From the NCBI RefSeq assembly GCF_015352985.1, contig NZ_JACYXF010000006.1, positions 1-64,000 of the forward strand: a DNA stretch of 64,000 nt, written 5' to 3'. The DNA comes from Noviherbaspirillum malthae (lineage in GTDB: Bacteria > Pseudomonadota > Gammaproteobacteria > Burkholderiales > Burkholderiaceae_D). Shown in pieces: positions 18,329-28,260 of this stretch; position 1 is the first letter of the stretch; every line of letters begins with the position of its first letter. The translations under genes were made by a program, and so were the position numbers. The notes below the pieces were generated by a model. That model was not told the origin of the DNA. It saw nothing but the letters and a program-made list of their open reading frames with translations, and did not search any database.

Positions 18329-19990
<1,662 letters not shown>

Positions 19991-20773
19991 GGCTGTCTTC
20001 TCCATATGATCGTTATTCTCGTCACGATTCCGCCAGTCAGCCGGCGAGGCCGAGCGACTGCGGGGCAGCGGTACTTGAGCCAACGCGTTGTCGTGCCGAG
20101 ACAGTTGTAATGTTTGATTTTCATCCACAGGAAAATCACAGCATCTGCGCAAACGCACAAATTGGCTTGACCAATCCTGAATCAGGGCAAATGGAGAATT
20201 AATGAACGCCGAACAGGCCGGACAGCCGTTATGAACCATGGCCGGCGATTGACATGGGGCCAATCGAGGGAAGATGAAGGCGACGTGTTGGAAACCGACT
20301 TTGGCGCACGCCATGCGGCCGTGGCTTCAACATCCAGCCTTGAGGGACATAACAAGTTCGCCTCTTCCGATAAATGACCAGAGTGGCCGGCTCTATCTTG
20401 TTCCGCGCATTCTGGAGACTTGATACTAAGCAGAAGAGAGAATTTTTACCATGCAAAGCGTTCCGCGAGGTAGCCTCCGGAAAGCGCCCGGACGTCTCAT
20501 TGGGAGCTGCATTTAACATGCAGCGGCGCAGTACCAACATCGATGGAGGCCGGCTTGGGGGAAGAGCCATACGGCGCAAGTCCAGGCGGCATACGGATGG
20601 AATGCAATGGCGGCGTGCCAGGTACCTGGCTCTTCGAGACGTCGAACACGGTATGCAGGCGTCAATCAATTTTTTGCCGGCACATGCGGTTGCCATAAGA
20701 ATTGATACAAAGCGCCCTGAACTCTTCCAGTCGAATGGATGCCTACGTAGTTATATGCTCGTTCGGAGGTGAC
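19991..20773. other. 783-bp intergenic region upstream of lldP
   Basis: This holds the lldP promoter region and the leader of the small secreted-protein gene at 20774. The only firm element is the LldR-type operator at 20161-20175. Open frames of up to 155 codons on either strand (for example 20374-20772) lack ribosome-binding sites and look non-coding. Confidence 0.5.
20161..20175. promoter_or_regulatory. LldR/PdhR-type operator upstream of lldP
   Basis: ATTGGCTTGACCAAT matches the PdhR/LldR consensus ATTGGT-N3-ACCAAT with a single mismatch. GntR-family repressors of this type bind it and release in response to lactate or pyruvate. Its position about 170 bp upstream of the lactate permease start fits that logic. 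No lldR gene is in the window, so the regulator must act in trans. Confidence 0.6.
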
Positions 20774-21076
20774 ATGAAAAAGCTGGTTATTGCGATTTCC
20801 ATGGTCATGTCTTTTGCGGTAGTTGTGCAGGATGCTGCAGCAAAAGGGTGCCTTAAAGGTGCGGCAGTCGGCGGTGTTGCCGGACATGTGGCAGGCCACC
20901 ATGGAGCAGTTGGCGCCGCCGCAGGCTGCGCCATCGGCCATCACAAGGCGTCGAAGAAGGAAAAAGCCGAGCAACAGGCTCAGGATGCAAATACCGGAGT
21001 TTCCGGCAATACGCCCTCTACAGACGGAAGCGTTGCCAATAAACCCGCCGGGCAAGGCAACGCTTCCTCGAAGTGA
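20774..21076 (+). CDS. Small secreted glycine-rich (glycine-zipper-like) protein
   Basis: A 100-residue protein. A signal peptide (MKKLVIAISMVMSFAVVVQDAAA) is followed by a Gly/Ala/His stretch, GAAVGGVAGHVAGHHGAVGA, that looks like a glycine zipper; then comes a Lys/Glu-rich then Ser/Asn-rich disordered tail. Similar small proteins are common in Burkholderiales and are usually annotated as hypothetical. GGAGGTGA lies directly upstream of the ATG at 20774, so this start is firm. Two Cys residues (in KGCLKG and AGCAIG) flank the zipper. The function is unknown. Confidence 0.72.
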   Translation: MKKLVIAISMVMSFAVVVQDAAAKGCLKGAAVGGVAGHVAGHHGAVGAAAGCAIGHHKASKKEKAEQQAQDANTGVSGNTPSTDGSVANKPAGQGNASSK

Positions 21077-21168
21077 CGCCGTACTGGCCGGGACGGCGTT
21101 CCGGGTGCCTTGCCGGCTCAGGTCTCAAGGCAGGGCATGGCAGACATCATTGATTCGGCATACTTCGT

Positions 21169-22521
21169 TCAGTGCATGAACAGCGGAATAACGCCGAATA
21201 GGGTTGCCGCTGCAAACATTACGACCGATGCCGACAGAGACCACATCAGGGTATAGCGCTGATGATCGCCGAACTCGACCTTGGCCATCCCGACGAGCAG
21301 ATAGGTTGATGCAACGAGCGGGCTCAAAAGGTGAACGGGTTGTCCCACGATCGACGCCCGTCCGATTTCAGCCGGACTGATGCCATAGACGGCAGCGGCC
21401 TTGGCGAGAATCGGCACGACGCCGAAATAGAAGGCATCGTTCGAGATAAAGAAGGTGAACGGGATGCTCAGAGCTCCGGTCACGGCAGCCATGTAGGGCC
21501 CCAGCTCAGGAGGAATCGCAGCGATCACGCTATGGGCGATCGCGTCGACCATCTTCGTCCCCGAAAGAATTCCGACAAATACCCCGGCCGCAAAGATCAA
21601 AGCTACAACGGGAAGCGCGTTCGCAGCATGCGTGGCGATCCGCTCTTTCTGGTCTTCGGCGTTCGGATAATTGATCATGATGGCGATCGCGAATGCGGCC
21701 ATGAACAGTACTGGCAGGGGAAGGACGCCCCAGATCAGCAGGCCGAGCAGGGTTACCGTAAGGGCCGCGTTCACCCATAAAAGATGCGGACGTGCGGTGT
21801 GCGAATCGCTCAGTGCAATGACAGGAGCGTCGCCCTCGCGAAGCTCGGCGCGGGTGCGGTCGGCGGCATGATCCGATGCGTGATCATGCATGTTTGCCGC
21901 TGTAAGCACGCCCAGCCGCTTGCGCTCGTTCTTGCCCAGCATATAGGCAACGAACAGCACCCAAATTGCACTGACGACCATGGCGGGAATCATGGGCACG
22001 AATATGCTGCCGACATCCACTCCCAGTGCGCTGGCGGCACGTGCGGTCGGGCCGCCCCAAGGCAGGATGTTGAACACGCCGCCTGCGAGCATGATGACGC
22101 AGGCGAGTACCAGACGGCTGATGCCGAGTCTCATGTAGAGAGGCAGCATTGCAGAAACGGTAATCATGTAGGTCGTCGATCCATCGCCGTCAAGCGACAC
22201 CACCATTGCCAGAACCGCAGTTCCCACGACGATTTTCATCGGGTCGCCATGGACAAGCTGAAGTATCTTGCGCACGACAGGATCAAACAGCCCCGCATCG
22301 ATCATCACGCCAAAATACAGAATCGCAAACATCAGCATGATGCCGGTCGGCGCGAGATTCTTGATGCCTGTAAGCATCATGGGACCAAGTTCCTTGCCAA
22401 AGCCGCCCAGCAGGGCGAAAGCAATGGGAACCAGGATAAGTGCCGTCAAGGCAGGGAGCCGTTTTGTCATGATGAGGAACATGAACACGACGACCATTGA
22501 ATAGGCTAGTACCGTCAGCAC
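21169..22521 (-). CDS. CitMHS-family citrate-metal:H+ symporter
   Basis: A 450-residue, about 12-TM transporter of the CitMHS family, which imports citrate complexed with Mg2+, Ca2+ or similar ions. Family segments are MVVVFMFLIMTKRLPALTAL at the N-terminus, SLDGDGSTTYMITVSAMLPL, GGVFNILPWGGPTARAAS and SNDAFYFGVVPIL. I chose the GTG at 22521 because AAGGAGA precedes it and homologues start here (VLTVLAYSMV); the longer frame to 22587 adds a non-homologous stretch. A His/Asp-rich cytoplasmic loop (about residues 210-240) is typical. No two-component citrate sensor is adjacent. Confidence 0.88.
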   Translation of the reverse strand: MLTVLAYSMVVVFMFLIMTKRLPALTALILVPIAFALLGGFGKELGPMMLTGIKNLAPTGIMLMFAILYFGVMIDAGLFDPVVRKILQLVHGDPMKIVVGTAVLAMVVSLDGDGSTTYMITVSAMLPLYMRLGISRLVLACVIMLAGGVFNILPWGGPTARAASALGVDVGSIFVPMIPAMVVSAIWVLFVAYMLGKNERKRLGVLTAANMHDHASDHAADRTRAELREGDAPVIALSDSHTARPHLLWVNAALTVTLLGLLIWGVLPLPVLFMAAFAIAIMINYPNAEDQKERIATHAANALPVVALIFAAGVFVGILSGTKMVDAIAHSVIAAIPPELGPYMAAVTGALSIPFTFFISNDAFYFGVVPILAKAAAVYGISPAEIGRASIVGQPVHLLSPLVASTYLLVGMAKVEFGDHQRYTLMWSLSASVVMFAAATLFGVIPLFMH

Positions 22522-23243
22522 GGAAAGGTCTCCTTGCAGCTGCTTTTGGATAAATCGGGTTCTCGGTTGGCTTGGCATGCATGACACGACGCTACCGGGC
22601 AGGCTGGTCGGGTGATAGGTGCACGCGCTGCATGCGGGGTCGGACCAACCCGGCCGTTACTATAAATGCAGGGACTTTCAGTCAGCTTTCAATGCATCGG
22701 TAGAGTGCAAAATGCCCCGAGCCGATAGTTGATTGCCGGGGTGAGGCACATTCAGGGCATCAGCCCCTTGCTGCTTCGGAAACGTCGGTAAGGGCAACGA
22801 GGAGGTCGTTGCAACTGTGCATGCAGGATGAGGAAGGGACAAGCCAATATGACATCAGCCCTTCTGGTCCGTATGACGGATTCAAACAGGCTACCTTCCA
22901 CCGGCAGCTTGTGCCGGTCTGGGCTGGTCATTACATCAGCAGACATGCATCCCGACCTGCTTTTGGTGACTGGAAGCCTGCAAGCAGAGTTTGCCAAGCC
23001 TGATCTGGGGCAAGCAAAACAGATAAAAGATTCCTGTTCCTGTCAGGTAGAGAAAACTGCAAACCTTAATGAATTGCAGTCCTACAGACCGGCGAAGTTG
23101 AAGAGCCGATACCCGTTGAGATTCATCTTAACGCGTTCTTAACATCGGTAGCCGGCGACAACCGAGGCAGACGTGCCAGCCTGCGCCACCGCCGTCGGTG
23201 AGACACCCTGGCTGCCGCCGCGTGCTGACCGATACATAAGAAC
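22522..23243. other. 722-bp gap upstream of the CitMHS gene
   Basis: I see no gene. A 104-codon plus-strand frame (22828-23142) has no ribosome-binding site and no recognisable features. The region must carry the CitMHS promoter; TATAGT on the minus strand near 22660 is a possible -10. The part near 23143-23240 contains an ATCGGTAG/CTGACCGAT inverted pair about 80 bp apart, just past the pagL stop. Confidence 0.4.
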
Positions 23244-23789
23244 CTAGAAGGCGTAGCTGACGCGAACCACAGCAAGGTTGACGCCGTTATTGGGTTCCTT
23301 GATGCCGCCGTTCGAAAAGTGCTGGACCTTGAGGCCGACATCAAGCTTGTTCGGGAAGACGTAGCCGATGCCCAGGTGATCGCCGAACTGGAAATTGGTG
23401 GAAAGTCGCTTGCCGTTGTTATCGTAATGCCGGGACAGATAGTGTGCACCTATGCCGGCTTCCACGTACGGCCCCTGCAGATCGTCCCGTTGAAAGCGAA
23501 ATACGGGCGTAAGCCCAATGTCGATAATGCGCTGCGTGCTGTCATCGACGTTACGAAACCGGTCGCCTCTCCATTTTGACAAAGTAAGGTCCCAATAGCC
23601 GCCAAGATGAGCATCATTGAATCGAAGCCATTGTCTGTCCCACTTCCATTGCGCTCCGAACCGAACTATATGTGTCTTGTTGCCCGAAGCAAGTTCAAGC
23701 GAGCCGGAATCAACCGCGCGCGCAGGCGAATGAACGGCGATCAGTGCATTGGCGAGTGCAAGGATCTTGAATATCGTATTTGCATTCAT
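23244..23789 (-). CDS. pagL: Lipid A 3-O-deacylase (PagL-like)
   Basis: A 181-residue outer-membrane protein. A signal peptide (to about ARA) is followed by an 8-strand barrel that ends VVRVSYAF, with a terminal Phe. The PagL signature near the C-terminus is present as VQHFSNGGIKEPNNG, which supplies the catalytic His and Ser (H-x-S-N). PagL removes the 3-O-linked acyl chain of lipid A. I chose the ATG at 23789 because the signal peptide begins there. It is divergent from the LpxQ-like barrel gene, with which it may form a lipid A-modifying island. Confidence 0.88.
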   Translation of the reverse strand: MNANTIFKILALANALIAVHSPARAVDSGSLELASGNKTHIVRFGAQWKWDRQWLRFNDAHLGGYWDLTLSKWRGDRFRNVDDSTQRIIDIGLTPVFRFQRDDLQGPYVEAGIGAHYLSRHYDNNGKRLSTNFQFGDHLGIGYVFPNKLDVGLKVQHFSNGGIKEPNNGVNLAVVRVSYAF

Positions 23790-24150
23790 GGCTCTGGCAT
23801 TCCGGCAGGCTGCGCTGTAGATGCGGCTTTGTTTCGGGGACCGATACAGCTGTCCGAGGCTGTGCAATTCAAAAGGATTCCAATATAAGAATCGACGCAA
23901 ACAAGGCAATGTCAAGCCTTTCGCAGGCTACTGCGGGGAAAGCGCTTCCGCCGTTCAAGTTGAGGCCTTCCAACAACGGCTGCTCGCCATACGCCTGGCG
24001 CCACAGAGATACATCAATTCCCATGCTGATTGCTTGGAGAGTTTTTACCCGGGTGGATAAGATGATCTGTAACCGTCGGGTCGATAAATTCGCGATAGGA
24101 TCGCAATAGGTTCGACTCCTGTTCCGAAGGTCGACAAGCATGCTTTCCCT
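23790..24150. other. 361-bp divergent promoter region, pagL / LpxQ-like gene
   Basis: No gene is visible. A possible sigma-70 promoter for the plus-strand gene is TTGGAG (24034-24039), an 18-bp spacer and TAAGAT (24058-24063). The pagL promoter should read the other way from the same gap, but I cannot place it. Confidence 0.35.
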
Positions 24151-24912
24151 ATGGATCAAGTCAACATGCCAGCTTCTGCCAGATTGACGTTTCAGAGACT
24201 TTCATTCGTGATCGCCGTCCAGTTGCCGGCATGGGTCGGTGCGGTACAGGCAGAAGACCTTGTCTCGGCATATACAGGTTCATCCTTCACGAGGCCGAGC
24301 GACTTGCATATCGCGCGAGGCGCATCCGGCAACGACATCACGTTCCGGGATGTCGACTGGAGTGCACGCCCGCTGGACGCGGCACCCTACTACGGGCTGC
24401 GCTATACCCACTTCTTTTCCGCCTTGCCGGCATGGGCGGTTGCCGTCGACTATACCCATTACAAGGTCTATGCAAAGACGGGCACGACGGTACAGGTCCA
24501 GGGCGTGTGGAATGGCCTGGCGGTGAATGGCGCGGCGCCGCTGGTCGACTATGTTCAACAGTTCGAGATTTCCCATGGGGTCAACATGTTGAGCATCAAC
24601 GGCATTTATCGATGGCTCGATATGACGCTCCTCAGTGGACGACTTCAACCGTATGCCGGCGCCGGACTGACTCGCTATTGGATGCATTCGGAGAACATGG
24701 TCGATGGTGTCTTTCACGAGACCGGCTATCAATCGTCGGGCCATGGCTTTCAGGTGCTCGCAGGTGCGTCCTACAAGATCACGCCGCAGGTATATGCCTT
24801 CGCCGAAGCGAAGTTCAATCGTGCCAAAGCCAATGTCGACATCGCCGACGGCCAGGCAGAAAGCAGACTCAGGACGCTTCACGCTTCAGTCGGCGTGAGC
24901 TACGCATTTTGA
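24151..24912 (+). CDS. Outer-membrane beta-barrel, lipid A oxidase (LpxQ)-like
   Basis: A 253-residue exported barrel. The signal peptide ends around AVQA, and amphipathic strands lead to the C-terminal VGVSYAF. The early block (SDLHIARGASGNDITFRDVD, then APYYGLRYTHFF) resembles what I recall of rhizobial lipid A oxidase LpxQ, which oxidises the proximal glucosamine of lipid A to 2-aminogluconate. That similarity is from memory and could reflect only a shared barrel fold. The start at 24151 lacks a good ribosome-binding site; ATG 24166 is an alternative. Its neighbours, PagL and a PAP2 phosphatase, support an envelope-lipid role. Confidence 0.62.
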   Translation: MDQVNMPASARLTFQRLSFVIAVQLPAWVGAVQAEDLVSAYTGSSFTRPSDLHIARGASGNDITFRDVDWSARPLDAAPYYGLRYTHFFSALPAWAVAVDYTHYKVYAKTGTTVQVQGVWNGLAVNGAAPLVDYVQQFEISHGVNMLSINGIYRWLDMTLLSGRLQPYAGAGLTRYWMHSENMVDGVFHETGYQSSGHGFQVLAGASYKITPQVYAFAEAKFNRAKANVDIADGQAESRLRTLHASVGVSYAF

Positions 24913-24940
24913 TGGAAGAGAGCGCTTGCGGAATTCATCA

Positions 24941-25117
24941 ATGAAACTCCCATTCAGTTTGCTGCAGCAGGCGGTATGCAATATCCGGATTGCCGCTGAT
25001 GCTGCATTGGATGATTGGCGGGCCGATCATTGGCACGGACAGCGAACCATCGTCCGGCAAATGTCATTGACCGTCGAGCTGAATGACATGCACCTCAGGC
25101 CTGGAGGGAGGATCTGA
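24941..25117 (+). CDS. Possible small protein translationally coupled to the PAP2 gene
   Basis: A 58-residue frame starting MKLPFSLLQQAVCN. Its TGA stop overlaps the ATG of the PAP2 gene (TGATG at 25115-25119), an arrangement typical of coupled genes. The ribosome-binding site is weak (GGA 11 nt upstream) and no domain is recognised, so it may be a leader frame, not a functional protein. Confidence 0.33.
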   Translation: MKLPFSLLQQAVCNIRIAADAALDDWRADHWHGQRTIVRQMSLTVELNDMHLRPGGRI

Positions 25118-26028
25118 TGGCATTGCGCCAGACACTCAAAACTGCAGTCGCCGTCATCTGGCTGGCGGTCGCCGTCTCCGCCGCAGGCATGGAACTGCCG
25201 GATGAATCGGACGTTCCTGAAGCGTCGGCGAACATGATAGCGGCGACCGGGCAAACCGATCCGACGCGGCCGCAGTCCGACTTTCCGGCAGGGGTCCTTT
25301 CAGTCAGCTATGGAAAGCTTTTGCTGGATGACCTCGTCTACGTCGTTCGGTCTCCTGCGCAATGGTCGGACGAAGATTGGCGCAACGCAGGCATTGCTGC
25401 GGCCGGCGTACTTGTCGTCGGCTCGATTCTTGACCGAAAGGCCTATGAGCGATCGGTCAAGCTGCGTGAACGCGAACATGAGCAGCGGGCCAAGAATATC
25501 GAGCGTCTCGGCACCAACGGGGCCGTGCTGGCGATACTGGGCGGCTTCTATGTCGCAGGGAGTTTGGGCAATACCGAAAGCATGTATGTGGCACAGGACG
25601 GATTGGCATCCTCCCTCATTGCCTCTGCCGTGATAACCCCGGCATTGAAGCTCATCGTCGGCCGGAGGCGTCCGCGGGAGAATGAAGGATCGCTGAATCT
25701 CAAACCTTTCAGCGACAAGAATTCCTCCTTTCCATCCGGCCATACGACCCAGGTGTTTGTGCTGGCCTCGACAATTGCCAGCCACTACGATCAGCCATGG
25801 ATCAAGGGACTGGCTTATGGACTGGCAACCATGACCGGCGCAGCGCGCGTATACCACGGCGCGCACTTCGCCTCCGATGTGGCGGTCGGCGCCTTGGTCG
25901 GAACTTACGTCGGGAGCACCGTTGCCGCCTATAACACTGCTCTTCGTACGAACGCCAACTCCAGGCTTGCCATCATGCCGACGCTTGCTCCGGGAGCATT
26001 CGGGATCGTGATGCAAGTGCAATTCTGA
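25117..26028 (+). CDS. PAP2-family phosphatase (envelope lipid phosphatase)
   Basis: A 303-residue protein. A signal peptide or first TM segment is followed by an ~80-residue linker and the PAP2 core. The three phosphatase motifs are intact: K-x6-R-P as KLIVGRRRP, PSGHTT, and R-x5-H-x3-D in GAARVYHGAHFASDV. Hydrophobic stretches occur at about residues 90-105 and 145-160. The C-terminus ends GIVMQVQF, unusual for an inner-membrane PAP2 and more like an outer-membrane beta-signal. Relatives remove phosphate from lipid A (LpxE) or recycle undecaprenyl pyrophosphate. GGAGG precedes the ATG by 6 nt. Confidence 0.82.
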   Translation: MALRQTLKTAVAVIWLAVAVSAAGMELPDESDVPEASANMIAATGQTDPTRPQSDFPAGVLSVSYGKLLLDDLVYVVRSPAQWSDEDWRNAGIAAAGVLVVGSILDRKAYERSVKLREREHEQRAKNIERLGTNGAVLAILGGFYVAGSLGNTESMYVAQDGLASSLIASAVITPALKLIVGRRRPRENEGSLNLKPFSDKNSSFPSGHTTQVFVLASTIASHYDQPWIKGLAYGLATMTGAARVYHGAHFASDVAVGALVGTYVGSTVAAYNTALRTNANSRLAIMPTLAPGAFGIVMQVQF

Positions 26029-26064
26029 CCTTTTCCCATCCTGGAACGAAGCCGACCATGCTGC

Positions 26065-26081
26065 GTGATATACTGCCGGCA
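26065..26081 (+). promoter_or_regulatory. Extended -10 promoter of the trpS leader
   Basis: TGATATACT (26066-26074) is an extended -10 element: the TG motif, one base, then TATACT. No good -35 lies 17 bp upstream, as is common with extended -10 promoters. A start 6-7 nt downstream falls at about 26080-26082, exactly on the ATG of the leader peptide, so that mRNA would be leaderless. Confidence 0.55.
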
Positions 26082-26125
26082 TGAATACGAATACGTCAAT
26101 CCGTCAATATTGGTGGGCCGCCTGA
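26081..26125 (+). CDS. trpL: Trp leader peptide of trpS attenuator
   Basis: A 14-codon frame reads MNTNTSIRQYWWAA with tandem Trp codons (26111-26116), and its stop lies in the loop of the first hairpin. This is the classical trp leader layout. The sequence recalls rhizobial TrpL peptides, which are also leaderless. It has no Shine-Dalgarno site, consistent with starting at the mRNA 5' end. Ribosome stalling on the Trp codons would report charged tRNA-Trp, the product of the downstream enzyme. Confidence 0.8.
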   Translation: MNTNTSIRQYWWAA

Positions 26126-26190
26126 TTCTGGCGGCGAGTTTCTGTTCATCCTGACAAACAATGCCGCCGGTTGAAGCGGCATTGTTGTTT
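26117..26190 (+). promoter_or_regulatory. Transcription attenuator of trpS
   Basis: Three alternative stems are present. Segment 1, GCCGCC (26117-26122), pairs with segment 2, GGCGGC (26130-26135). Segment 2 can instead pair with segment 3, GCCGCC (26163-26168), as antiterminator. ACAATGCCGC (26158-26167) and GCGGCATTGT (26176-26185) form a perfect 10-bp terminator stem followed by a T-rich run. The pairings are exact and are read directly from the sequence. Confidence 0.85.
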
Positions 26191-26235
26191 CTGCGCTTGC
26201 TGTTTTGACCGGTGGATCTCAATAGGGAGATTCCA

Positions 26236-27249
26236 GTGTCATCCGCAAAACCAATCATTCTGACCGGCGACCGCACTACCGGCCCGCTTCACCTCGGTCA
26301 TTACGTCGGCTCGCTTCGCTCCCGAGTCGAACTGCAGCACAAGGCGCAGCAATACCTGTTGCTGGCCGACACGCAGGCAATGACGGATAACGTGGGCCAG
26401 CACCAGAAAGTCACGAATAACGTCATCGAAGTCGCGCTCGACTACCTTGCCGCCGGCATTGATCCGGAACTGTCGACGATCTTCATCCAGTCGCAGGTTC
26501 CCGAGCTGGCCGAGCTGACGCAGTATCTGCTCAATCTGGTAACCGTCTCGCGCCTGGAACGCAATCCAACCATCAAGGAGGAAATCCGGCTGCGCGGATT
26601 CGAACGCGATATCCCGGCCGGTTTCCTTACGTACCCGGTGAGTCAGGCTGCGGACATCACTGCGTTCAAGGCAACACTGGTTCCGGTCGGTGACGATCAG
26701 CTTCCAATGATTGAACAGACGAACGAACTGGTCCGCAAATTCAACAGCACGGTGGATCGTCAGGTCCTGGTCGAATGCGAAGCCGTATTGTCCTCGGTCA
26801 CACGATTGCCGGGTGTCGATGGCAAGGCCAAAATGAGCAAGTCCCTCAACAACTCGATATCTCTCGGGGCCAGCGCCGACGACATCAAGAAGGCGGTCAA
26901 CCGCATGTACACCGATCCCAATCATCTGCGGGTGGAGGATCCCGGGCAAGTGGAAGGGAATGTGGTCTTTGCCTTCCTTGATGCATTCGAGCCGGACAGG
27001 AATGCTCTCGAAGAGCTGAAGGCGCAATACCGGCACGGCGGGCTTGCAGACAGCGTACTGAAACGCCGGCTGAACGAGCATCTGCAGGCGCTCCTCGAGC
27101 CCATTCGAGCGCGGCGGCAGCATTTCGCAGGAGATCGCGGCGAAGTCATGAACGTTCTGCGTCGCGGCACTGAAAAGGCAAGGCAGGTCGCCGGCCAGAC
27201 AGTGTCGGAGGTAAAGTCAGCGCTCGGCTTGAATTATTTCAACTATTGA
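26236..27249 (+). CDS. trpS: Tryptophan-tRNA ligase
   Basis: A 337-residue class I synthetase. The HIGH-type motif is HLGHYVG near residue 19 and the KMSKS loop is [10 protein letters not shown]. It charges tRNA-Trp. Blocks such as [14 protein letters not shown] and [18 protein letters not shown] differ from the E. coli-type enzyme and resemble the second TrpRS group seen in many Gram-positives and some Proteobacteria, whose members can resist indolmycin-type inhibitors. The GTG at 26236 has AGGGAGA 5 nt upstream; the frame extends to 26212 without such a site. Expression is controlled by the attenuator just upstream. It overlaps the convergent methyltransferase gene by 7 bp. Confidence 0.92.
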   Translation: MSSAKPIILTGDRTTGPLHLGHYVGSLRSRVELQHKAQQYLLLADTQAMTDNVGQHQKVTNNVIEVALDYLAAGIDPELSTIFIQSQVPELAELTQYLLNLVTVSRLERNPTIKEEIRLRGFERDIPAGFLTYPVSQAADITAFKATLVPVGDDQLPMIEQTNELVRKFNSTVDRQVLVECEAVLSSVTRLPGVDGKAKMSKSLNNSISLGASADDIKKAVNRMYTDPNHLRVEDPGQVEGNVVFAFLDAFEPDRNALEELKAQYRHGGLADSVLKRRLNEHLQALLEPIRARRQHFAGDRGEVMNVLRRGTEKARQVAGQTVSEVKSALGLNYFNY

Positions 27250-28064
27250 CGCTCAGCGGCAATGACCAGCGCCTGTATCTTGCCGTCGACAGGCCCTGGG
27301 CCGAATTGCCTCGCCATGGCATCTGCAGCCTTATCGGTTGCCTCGGCAAGCCGCGATGCGCCGAGGGCTTCGATCTCGCTTCGAAGCGGAGTGCCTTGAC
27401 AGTACGCGACCGCCGGAACGCGCGCAGTGCTCGCTCGACTGCGCGCAGTCATTGTGACGACGTTGGGCGGCTTGGTGAATCCGCCCTGCGCAAGGTCTCG
27501 TTCAATGACTGCAGGGTCGTGGTAGCCATGGGGGATCCGAGCCAGAAATCGCGGCGGATCGTTCGGAAAAAGTACTTCCAGTGCGCTGGTCACGGCATCG
27601 GCGAACTCGTTCTTATCGATGCTATCCCACACGTTGAACATGAAGCGGCCGCCGGGACGAAGCACGCGTCTCGCTTCGGAAAAGGCCCTTGCCTTGTCCG
27701 GAAAGAACATGACGCCGAACTGGCAGACAACCGCGTCAAATGCCTCGTCGGGAAAAGGCATTTGCAGTGCATCGGCCTGCCGCCATTCGACGGCGCGAGC
27801 GACGCCGACTGCTGCCGCCTGGTCCAGCATGGCTTGACTCAAATCCGTTGCTACGATGGAAACGCCGGCCGGCAGATTCTTTGCAAGCTGGCGTGTCACC
27901 ACGCCGGTTCCCGCAGCGATCTCGAGTACCCGGGACGGCTGGCAGGATGCAACGCGCGAGCCGAGATCAGTGGCGTAAGGCTCAAAGATGAGCGGTACAA
28001 GATACTCCTCATAGAGCTGCGGAATGTTGCCTGCGAATGTGGCGCGGACGCCGGGATCGTTCAT
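27243..28064 (-). CDS. SAM-dependent methyltransferase (class I)
   Basis: A 273-residue Rossmann-fold methyltransferase of the UbiE/type-11 kind. SAM-binding motif I is [16 protein letters not shown], motif II is [12 protein letters not shown], and a post-motif block is [20 protein letters not shown]. The N-terminal segment [18 protein letters not shown] is shared by a group of small-molecule methyltransferases. I chose the ATG at 28064 behind CGGAAC; the frame to 28151 adds a Cys-rich stretch with no support. It is a single gene convergent with trpS. The substrate is unknown. Confidence 0.85.
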   Translation of the reverse strand: MNDPGVRATFAGNIPQLYEEYLVPLIFEPYATDLGSRVASCQPSRVLEIAAGTGVVTRQLAKNLPAGVSIVATDLSQAMLDQAAAVGVARAVEWRQADALQMPFPDEAFDAVVCQFGVMFFPDKARAFSEARRVLRPGGRFMFNVWDSIDKNEFADAVTSALEVLFPNDPPRFLARIPHGYHDPAVIERDLAQGGFTKPPNVVTMTARSRASTARVPAVAYCQGTPLRSEIEALGASRLAEATDKAADAMARQFGPGPVDGKIQALVIAAERQ

Positions 28065-28260
28065 GATCGTTCCGCCAAGTTGGTTTGCCTGCTTCAATAA
28101 CGGGCAGCAAATTCTGGAAATGTGTGCTTGACGAAGCTGATGAGACAACATGCCGCAAGCTTCCTGTCATTAAATTTATGACATGCCCGGAACGATTGCC
28201 AGGTTTACCGAGAATCATGCGCAGCCGACTCGGCGGCTCGGCGGATATGGAAAACCCTGG

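Noticed and set aside
20374..20772. 132-codon plus-strand frame
   Set aside because: There is no start signal and its composition is not protein-like; it only fills the gap before the small secreted-protein gene.
22828..23142. 104-codon plus-strand frame
   Set aside because: It has no ribosome-binding site, signal or domain, and lies in an otherwise gene-free gap.
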